In this document: positions 6,714 to 11,517 of the stretch, piece by piece | Layout: each line of letters opens with the position of its first letter | How positions within the stretch are numbered: position 1 is the stretch's first letter | Assembly: GCA_018224315.1 (NCBI GenBank) | Contig: JAGTVF010000347.1 | Location: 1 to 11,517, forward strand | Reading direction: 5' to 3' | From: Desulfobacterales bacterium | GTDB taxonomy: Bacteria; Desulfobacterota; Desulfobacteria; Desulfobacterales; Desulfosalsimonadaceae | DNA length: 11,517 nt | The notes under the pieces: generated by a model | The model's database searches: none | What the model was told of the DNA's origin: nothing | The model's input: the letters and a program-made list of their open reading frames with translations, nothing else | Position numbers and translations under genes: made by a program

Positions 6714-7373
6714 CTACCAGTCCCGGGCATGGCGCAAACTACCGAATTCCGAGCCGGCATATCCCCGGGTAAACGGCCACAAGGCCATATGAAACAGCCG
6801 GGTAAATGGCAGGCACAGCAGCATCAGTTCACCGCTGAGCATGTGAAGAATGCCTGCAGTCTCATATCCGTACCACTGGTGATAGGTCCAGAAGCCGGTG
6901 ACAAAAGGGGCGGCCACCAGGGCGATCAGCACAAAATCGCCCGCGGTGCTCAAATATCGCACATGTTCCTGTGCAATCCGGCGGATGAGGAAAAACAGGC
7001 ATCCCAGGATCACCAGCACTGTCATCACATCTGCGGCCGGATCCGGCAGGTGCCACCATGCCACATTCCAGGACTCCATGACCAGAATCACATGGGCGGC
7101 GGCAAAAAGCGGTGTGACAATAAGGCAGATGTGGAATACAAACGCCGCAATGGTGATGACCGGGTGGGCGCGCATGCCGGTGCTGGCAAAGGGAATGATC
7201 CAGTGGAGCATCGAACGCAGGGCGTAATATAAGCTGAAATACTGGTAGACCACAGGGTCTTTTTTCCGGGCCGTCAGGGCCAGGTGGGCCAGGCGACCGA
7301 TCATGCCGGCGGCAAAACCCAGAATCGCGATCCATACAAAAATTCCGCTGGCAAGTTTGTATAACTCATGCAT
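6714..7373 (-). CDS. tmcC: TmcC, membrane cytochrome b subunit of the Tmc complex
   Basis: This 219-residue integral membrane protein resembles NarI/DsrM-type b cytochromes and would carry electrons between TmcA outside and TmcB inside. About five membrane helices are visible, near residues 9-29, 71-94, 115-133, 146-163 and 176-198. Histidines inside or at the edge of helices (H70, H81, H94, H177, H195) are candidate heme b ligands. I chose ATG 7373 rather than the ATG at 7412 because AGGAGG lies 7 bases before it and because the longer form would add 13 residues overlapping the end of tmcD. Even so the start overlaps the tmcD stop by 8 bases, a sign of translational coupling. Confidence 0.9.
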   Translation of the reverse strand: MHELYKLASGIFVWIAILGFAAGMIGRLAHLALTARKKDPVVYQYFSLYYALRSMLHWIIPFASTGMRAHPVITIAAFVFHICLIVTPLFAAAHVILVMESWNVAWWHLPDPAADVMTVLVILGCLFFLIRRIAQEHVRYLSTAGDFVLIALVAAPFVTGFWTYHQWYGYETAGILHMLSGELMLLCLPFTRLFHMALWPFTRGYAGSEFGSLRHARDW

Positions 7374-8670
7374 TCCCGGGCCTCCTTTCTGACAGGGCCA
7401 CAGAATCCACATCCAGCACGATCCGGCAGTAGTGGCCCCCCTGGTTTTGCGGCAGAATGGCCCGGATCAGAAGCTTGCGGCTGTCCGGACTGAAAGCCGG
7501 CTGCCAGGCATCGGCAAATGTCATGTCAATGGGCCGGCCGTTTAGCAGGATGGCAAATTGGCCGTTTTTTTCCACTTTGGCGGCCACATGGGTACTGTCC
7601 GGGCTGAAAACCGGCTGCCAGGCCATGTCCTGGCCCGTGCCCCATATCTGGTCGTCAATGGCTACGTACCATTGGCCCTCGGTTTTGCCAACGCAGCCCA
7701 CCCGGTCGCCGGCCGGGCTGAACACCGCATCGGTGACCAGTTCGGTAAACCGGATTTTCCAGGGCCGGTCATTGACGGTAATGGTCCATTTGCCGTATTC
7801 CGGGGCGGTGATGGCAGCGATGCGGGAGCCGTCCGGACTGTACATGTGGTGCCAGAGCTGCACATATTTGGGGTCCCACAATATTTCATCGTCTTTGGCA
7901 AGCCCCCAGCCGCCGGCCATGCGTACCGGTGCGGTCACAGAATGATCCAGCGGGTGAAACCGGGGGGCCCAGACACCGGCATAACGTTTTTTCCATGCCT
8001 GGTCATCCACGGCAATGGTGTAATCATAAAGGCTGGTGCGCAGTTCAGCGGCCAGGTGGATGCCGTTGGCGGAAAAGGCCAGCTCCCAGATATTGACATA
8101 ATGATTGTTCCAGGGCTTTCCGTTTATTGCCACGGTAAATCCGCTTTCCTGGAATTTTTCAATATCAGCTTCCGGCAGCTTGGTGTCCTGAACCACGGCA
8201 GCTGCGGTTTTCCCGTCCGGGCTGACAGTGAGATGGGTCAGGGCAAAAAATTCGTTTTCCCACGGCACATCGTTGGTCAGCGCCCGGTACCGAAGCTCCT
8301 TTTGGGCGGCAACAGTAATGTGCGGGGCGTTTTTGGCAAAGCAGGGTTTCCAGACAAATTCATACCAGTTTTCCCAGGCCGTGCCGTCAACAGCCACCGT
8401 CCACATGGCCATGTCCGAGACCAGGGCCAGGGCCCGCTGATCCGGGGTAAAGCACAGATGCCAGAGGTTATCGTATTGGCTCTCCCAAAGGGTCCCGTTA
8501 ACACAGGCCGTAAAGGTCTCATCTTCTGTTTTGACAATGGCGGCAATTTTTTCCCCGTCACCGCTGACATAGGGTTCTTCCATGTAGGAAAAGCGATCCT
8601 GCCAGGCGGGGAAATCGCCGATTTTTCGTTGACCGGTTGTCCAGTCCCATTTTTCCTGTTGCTGTTGCAT
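7366..8670 (-). CDS. tmcD: TmcD, tryptophan-rich repeat protein of the Tmc complex
   Basis: This 434-residue protein has no signal peptide or membrane segment and should be cytoplasmic. It holds 23 tryptophans (over 5 percent), matching the tryptophan-rich TmcD of Desulfovibrio. The whole chain is a repeat: an SPDG-like turn recurs near residues 36, 75, 112, 150, 200, 239, 278, 318, 356 and 394, so the period is about 39 residues with one insertion of about 12 (162-175). In six repeats two tryptophans are exactly 8 apart (62/70, 99/107, 187/195, 226/234, 265/273, 343/351). The pattern resembles PD40/WD40-type beta-propeller blades. Its biochemical role in Tmc is not established. The start is supported by GGAGAG 6 bases upstream. 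It is the first gene of this operon, whereas in Desulfovibrio, as I recall, tmcA comes first. Confidence 0.88.
   Translation of the reverse strand: MQQQQEKWDWTTGQRKIGDFPAWQDRFSYMEEPYVSGDGEKIAAIVKTEDETFTACVNGTLWESQYDNLWHLCFTPDQRALALVSDMAMWTVAVDGTAWENWYEFVWKPCFAKNAPHITVAAQKELRYRALTNDVPWENEFFALTHLTVSPDGKTAAAVVQDTKLPEADIEKFQESGFTVAINGKPWNNHYVNIWELAFSANGIHLAAELRTSLYDYTIAVDDQAWKKRYAGVWAPRFHPLDHSVTAPVRMAGGWGLAKDDEILWDPKYVQLWHHMYSPDGSRIAAITAPEYGKWTITVNDRPWKIRFTELVTDAVFSPAGDRVGCVGKTEGQWYVAIDDQIWGTGQDMAWQPVFSPDSTHVAAKVEKNGQFAILLNGRPIDMTFADAWQPAFSPDSRKLLIRAILPQNQGGHYCRIVLDVDSVALSERRPGNA
7381..7386 (-). promoter_or_regulatory. ribosome binding site that fixes the tmcC start
   Basis: AGGAGG on the minus strand lies 7 bases before ATG 7373, inside the end of tmcD. 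It selects the short tmcC start and supports coupled translation of the two genes. Confidence 0.85.
7481..7623. repeat. tmcD: near-identical 29-base direct repeat within tmcD
   Basis: Positions 7481-7509 and 7595-7623 match at 27 of 29 bases and are offset by 114 bases (38 codons). They encode AWQPAFSPDSR and AWQPVFSPDST, the same part of the last two protein repeats. Both differences are transitions. The DNA similarity suggests a recent duplication or conversion of one repeat. Confidence 0.8.
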
Positions 8671-8710
8671 TGGTTTCTCTCCGGATATTGCCAGATCATT
8701 TTGTTAAAGC

Positions 8711-8726
8711 AGCTACTAGAGTAGCT
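8711..8726. promoter_or_regulatory. 7-2-7 inverted repeat upstream of tmcD, candidate operator
   Basis: AGCTACT-AG-AGTAGCT is a perfect inverted repeat with two 7-base arms and a 2-base centre, 41 bases before the tmcD ATG. It covers the proposed -10 box (8723-8718). No T run follows on either strand, so an operator is likelier than a terminator. Confidence 0.45.
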
Positions 8727-8746
8727 TATTTGCAACGGACAATCAA
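8718..8746 (-). promoter_or_regulatory. putative promoter of the tmcDCBA operon
   Basis: On the minus strand TTGATT (-35, 8746-8741) and TACTCT (-10, 8723-8718) are 17 bases apart. The -10 is a poor match (3/6), so activation by a regulator would probably be needed. The 166-base gap between the DUF1614 gene and tmcD is the natural place for the operon promoter. Confidence 0.3.
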
Positions 8747-8836
8747 CCCCCGGGGTGAAAAATGTTCATTAAAGAGTCATCTGTTTACTGTCCGGCCATA
8801 GATTATGCTGCCTGCGACATTTCAAAATTTTCAGGA

Positions 8837-9523
8837 TCAGGCCAGCAGGGTGGCCAGAAGGCCGGACAGCACAATTCCGTCAAAAGTGCCGGCTCCCCCT
8901 ATGCTGGCCACGCCGGTATTGAGTTTTTCGATTTCTTTGAGATGAAGCAGATCCGCGCCGATCAACGGGCCCAGCACGCCTGCGCAGAAGGCGATGGGAG
9001 GGGCCAGTTCCCGGTAGAGCAGAAGTGCGCAGGCCGCTGCTGCAATGGCCGGCAACAAAGCGGGCATGGCAATGCCGACATTGGCTATGGGCCGGGCTGT
9101 ATGATAGCAGATCAATACGTTTATGCCCACAGCTGTCAGGGCAAGCGCCAGCACCTGGGGGCCGTGGCCGGCAATCCGGAAAAGTTCGTATGCGGCAATG
9201 GCGCATGGAATCACGCAGCCGCCAACATTGACCGCCAGTACGGTATGCTGCTGCCGGCAGGTCTGGTCTGCAAAAAAGCGCTGGAGACCGAAAAGTCGGC
9301 ACGAGGACGCATCAAAAGGCTGATTTCTTTCAATCCGCCTCACCGGGATATTGATCATGCCGCCGATAAATATGCCCATGGCCGCCAGCAGGGTCACCCG
9401 TGGGCTTAATCCAAGGCGGCCCAGGGCGGTGATCATCACATCGGCCAGAAACAAGGGAAACAGGATCACAAATACCGCAAAAAGAAAAAGGGGCAGGCAT
9501 CCCTGGGTGTTACCGGATGGCAT
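8837..9523 (-). CDS. DUF1614 family membrane protein
   Basis: This 228-residue hydrophobic protein has about six to seven membrane segments, near residues 10-32, 42-63, 97-117, 122-140, 150-170, 175-193 and 207-227. The C-terminal signature IGADLLHLKEIEKL followed by ASIGGAGTFDGI (206-217) is what I recognise as the DUF1614 hallmark, a family common in archaea and anaerobic bacteria with no known function. The polar loop at 62-93 contains three of its cysteines (C75, C89 and nearby residues). The start ATG 9523 has GGGAG about 8 bases upstream and overlaps the end of the aminotransferase gene by 14 bases, so the two are probably co-translated. Confidence 0.85.
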   Translation of the reverse strand: MPSGNTQGCLPLFLFAVFVILFPLFLADVMITALGRLGLSPRVTLLAAMGIFIGGMINIPVRRIERNQPFDASSCRLFGLQRFFADQTCRQQHTVLAVNVGGCVIPCAIAAYELFRIAGHGPQVLALALTAVGINVLICYHTARPIANVGIAMPALLPAIAAAACALLLYRELAPPIAFCAGVLGPLIGADLLHLKEIEKLNTGVASIGGAGTFDGIVLSGLLATLLA

Positions 9524-10688
9524 GGTTTTGTCTCCCGGCCAGATAGTCTTTTAAGCGCGTCAGGGCCAGTTCAATGTTTTGGCGGCTGTTGCAGTAGGAA
9601 AACCGCAGAAATCCGTGGCCGCCCGGTCCGAAATCCCGCCCCGGGGTGACGGCCACACCGGTTTTTTCCAGAATGTCAAAGGCCAGCCGGTAGTCGTCGG
9701 CATCAATATGGACGCAGCTGGTAAATACATAAAAGGCCCCTTTGGGCTCCACGGCAATGGGAAACCCCAGTTCCCTGAGCCCCTGGACCAGCAACTGCCT
9801 TCGGTTGCCGTAGATTTCCCGCATGCGCACAACTTCATCCCATCCGCTTTGGAGGGCCGCAATGCCGGCCCACTGGGCTACCGACGGCGCGCATATGGCA
9901 AAATTCTGGTGCATTTTCTGCAAGGGGCGGATGAAATGCGGCGGGGCAATCAGATAGCCCAGCCGCCAGCCGCACATGGCGTAGCGCTTGGAAAATCCGT
10001 CGAGTACAAAGGCATTGTCCGTGTATTCCAGGATGGAATGCTCCTGTCCCTCATATACAAGGCCGTGGTAGATCTCATCGCTGATCACGTAAGGGCCGCC
10101 CGGATTTCCCGGGGCCATTTGGGCAACCGCCGCCAGCAGGTCAGGGGGCATCAACTGGCCGGTGGGGTTGGCGGGGCTGTTGATGAAAATGGCCCGGGTG
10201 TCGGCCTCCATGGCCGCCCTGATTTCATCAGCCCGGAACTGGAATCCCTCCCGGGCGCGGACCGGAATCCGAACCGGCACGCCGCCGGCAAATTCAATAA
10301 AGTTGTCATAGCAGGCATAATGGGGGTCTGAGAGGATTACCTGCTGGCCTTCTTCCAGCAGGGCGGAAAAAAGCAGGAGCATGGCCGCGCTGGTGCCTGC
10401 GGTCACCAGTACCCGGGCCGGGTCCACTTCCACGCCATAGCGCTTCCGGTAGTGTTCGGCAATGGCGCAGCGCAGCTCCATGATGCCCATGGAGTGGGTG
10501 TAATGGGTCTCTCCGCGGGCCATGGCCGCAACAGCTGCATTTGTTATCACCTCCGGGGTGGCAAAGTCGGGCTCGCCCACTTCCAGGTGGATAATCTCGC
10601 GTCCTGCGGCGGCCAGTTCCTGGGCCCGCTCCAGCACATCCATCACGATAAAAGCCGGAATCCGGCCGGCCCTCCGGCTTACACCCAT
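9510..10688 (-). CDS. class I/II PLP-dependent aminotransferase
   Basis: This 392-residue fold-type I enzyme transfers amino groups between an amino acid and a 2-oxo acid. Family motifs are in the usual order: EVGEPDF (36-42), NSPANPTG with N174, SDEIYHGLVYE with D204 and Y207 contacting the cofactor, the Schiff-base lysine K234 in DGFSKRYAMCGWRLGY, and the substrate carboxylate-binding R362 in FLRFSYCNS. It resembles the aspartate/tyrosine aminotransferase Ib subgroup (aspC/patA-like); the exact substrate cannot be read from the sequence. The start lies 6 bases after the stop codon of the acyl-CoA ligase and the end overlaps the DUF1614 gene, so the three form a tight cluster. The ribosome binding site is weak (GGAT), which fits translational coupling. 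Confidence 0.92.
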   Translation of the reverse strand: MGVSRRAGRIPAFIVMDVLERAQELAAAGREIIHLEVGEPDFATPEVITNAAVAAMARGETHYTHSMGIMELRCAIAEHYRKRYGVEVDPARVLVTAGTSAAMLLLFSALLEEGQQVILSDPHYACYDNFIEFAGGVPVRIPVRAREGFQFRADEIRAAMEADTRAIFINSPANPTGQLMPPDLLAAVAQMAPGNPGGPYVISDEIYHGLVYEGQEHSILEYTDNAFVLDGFSKRYAMCGWRLGYLIAPPHFIRPLQKMHQNFAICAPSVAQWAGIAALQSGWDEVVRMREIYGNRRQLLVQGLRELGFPIAVEPKGAFYVFTSCVHIDADDYRLAFDILEKTGVAVTPGRDFGPGGHGFLRFSYCNSRQNIELALTRLKDYLAGRQNHAIR

Positions 10689-10694
10689 GGGTCA

Positions 10695-11517
10695 TTATCC
10701 ATACATGTTTTCGATTTCGTTCTGGTAATTTTTGATCACTTCCTTGCGCTTGAGCTTCATGGTCTGGGTGAGCATTCCGTTTTCCACGCTGAAATCTTCG
10801 GTCAGGAATTTGAATTTTTTCGGAATCTCATATCCGCCAAATGTCTTTTTCAAATGGCGGGTGATTTCATTTTCAATCATTTCCGTAAAGGCCGGATTGG
10901 CAATCAGGTCTTCAGGGGCGGCAGAGGCGCCGTTTTTGTTCGCCCAGCGGGCAGCTGCCTCAAAATCCGGAACCACAAGACAGACGTTATACGGCTTTCC
11001 TTCCCCGTAGATTGTTGCATTGGCCACGGGCGCAAGCAGCTTGATTTCCTCTTCGAGAACGGCGGGGAATACGTACTTGCCGTTGGAAAGCTTGTACTGC
11101 TCCTTGATCCGGCCGGTGATCCACAAAAAGCCGTCCTGGTCAAACATGCCGCGATCCCCGGTGCGAAAGCCGCCGTCTTCCATGATGACCTCTTTTGTGG
11201 CTTCGGGCTGGTTGTGGTATCCTTTCATCACATTGGGGCCGTAGACCACGATTTCTCCGTCTTCAGCGTCTTCTTCAACCACGGATCTGTCTATGATCAC
11301 TTCCTGGCCTTCGAGCACCTTGCCCACGCTGCCGATTTTCCATGCGCTGCTGCAGTTCATGGTAACGGCCGGGGCGGTTTCGGTAAGGCCGTAGCAGTCA
11401 TAAATGGGGATGCCAATGTCATAGAAAAACAGCGCGATTTCCTTGTTCATGGCGGCACTGGCGGTCAGGGCGCCTGTGACCCGGCCGCCCATGGCCTCGC
11501 GGACCTTGGCCAAAACC
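10695..11517 (-). CDS. long-chain fatty acid-CoA ligase, AMP-binding (C-terminal part)
   Basis: The visible 273 or so residues are the C-terminal part of an adenylate-forming acyl-CoA synthetase of the FadD15/FACL type, which activates a fatty acid with ATP and transfers it to CoA. Motifs: YGLTETAPAV, the ATP-binding A5 motif, about 40 residues into the visible part; FRTGDRG with the ribose-binding aspartate; GRIKEQYKLSNGKYV, the hinge before the C-terminal domain; and near the end TQTMKLKRKEV, whose lysine (TMK) is the candidate catalytic lysine. The frame is still open at the window edge, so the N-terminal half of a protein normally about 600 residues long is missing and the true start lies outside. 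It is upstream of the aminotransferase in the same direction. Confidence 0.92.
   Translation of the reverse strand, partial: VLAKVREAMGGRVTGALTASAAMNKEIALFFYDIGIPIYDCYGLTETAPAVTMNCSSAWKIGSVGKVLEGQEVIIDRSVVEEDAEDGEIVVYGPNVMKGYHNQPEATKEVIMEDGGFRTGDRGMFDQDGFLWITGRIKEQYKLSNGKYVFPAVLEEEIKLLAPVANATIYGEGKPYNVCLVVPDFEAAARWANKNGASAAPEDLIANPAFTEMIENEITRHLKKTFGGYEIPKKFKFLTEDFSVENGMLTQTMKLKRKEVIKNYQNEIENMYG

Noticed and set aside
7558..8724. 388-residue open frame on the plus strand, antisense to tmcD
   Set aside because: It mirrors tmcD, has no ribosome binding site or recognisable domain, and is explained by GC-rich coding on the other strand and the repeat structure of tmcD.
8821..8836. A/T-rich near-palindrome after the DUF1614 stop, considered as a terminator
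   Set aside because: The symmetry is imperfect, the stem is only A-T pairs and no T run follows.
9579..10331. 250-residue open frame on the plus strand, antisense to the aminotransferase
   Set aside because: The opposite strand encodes a full-length enzyme with all catalytic motifs; this frame has no family features.

Overview
The window looks like chromosome from a sulfate-reducing member of the Desulfobacterota (former Deltaproteobacteria). The strongest sign is a full gene set for the Tmc transmembrane redox complex: a periplasmic tetraheme cytochrome c3, an HdrD-like cytoplasmic Fe-S protein, a five-helix membrane cytochrome b and a tryptophan-rich repeat protein. This complex is known from sulfate reducers, where it links periplasmic hydrogen oxidation and cytochrome c3 to the cytoplasm. 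The genus cannot be fixed from sequence alone. I see no rRNA, tRNA, CRISPR array, insertion sequence or phage gene.

Layout, left to right: a possible partial gene on the minus strand (1-188); a 208-base intergenic region holding an inverted repeat; a sigma-32-type sigma factor gene, rpoH (397-1392, +), closed by a clear intrinsic terminator; a NarL/FixJ-type response regulator (1556-2224, +), probably read from a promoter whose -35 lies inside that terminator; and, meeting it tail to tail with a 4-base overlap, a three-PAS NarX-like histidine kinase (4221-2221, -). Every gene to the right is on the minus strand. Read in transcription order these are an acyl-CoA ligase (C-terminal part only, 11517-10695), a class I aminotransferase (10688-9510), a DUF1614 membrane protein (9523-8837), tmcD (8670-7366), tmcC (7373-6714), tmcB (6673-5330), tmcA (5321-4914), an IscU/NifU-type Fe-S scaffold (4744-4322) and the histidine kinase.

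How the genes fit together: tmcDCBA is compact (8-base overlap, 40-base gap, 8-base gap) and surely one operon. TmcA would take electrons in the periplasm, TmcC would carry them across the membrane through b hemes, and TmcB, with two 4Fe-4S sites and a CCG-type cluster site, would receive them in the cytoplasm with TmcD as partner. The scaffold gene and the kinase follow in the same direction, so assembly of clusters for TmcB and control of the complex by the two-component pair are reasonable inferences, not proven. A 7-2-7 inverted repeat over the putative tmcD promoter is a candidate operator, and its spacing suits a NarL-family dimer. The ligase, aminotransferase and DUF1614 genes are a separate, tightly packed block with no visible link to Tmc.

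I found no entirely new system. The most interesting points are the reversed gene order of tmc, the ten-fold 39-residue repeat with paired tryptophans in TmcD, the regulator and kinase that share their stop-codon bases, and several candidate operators.
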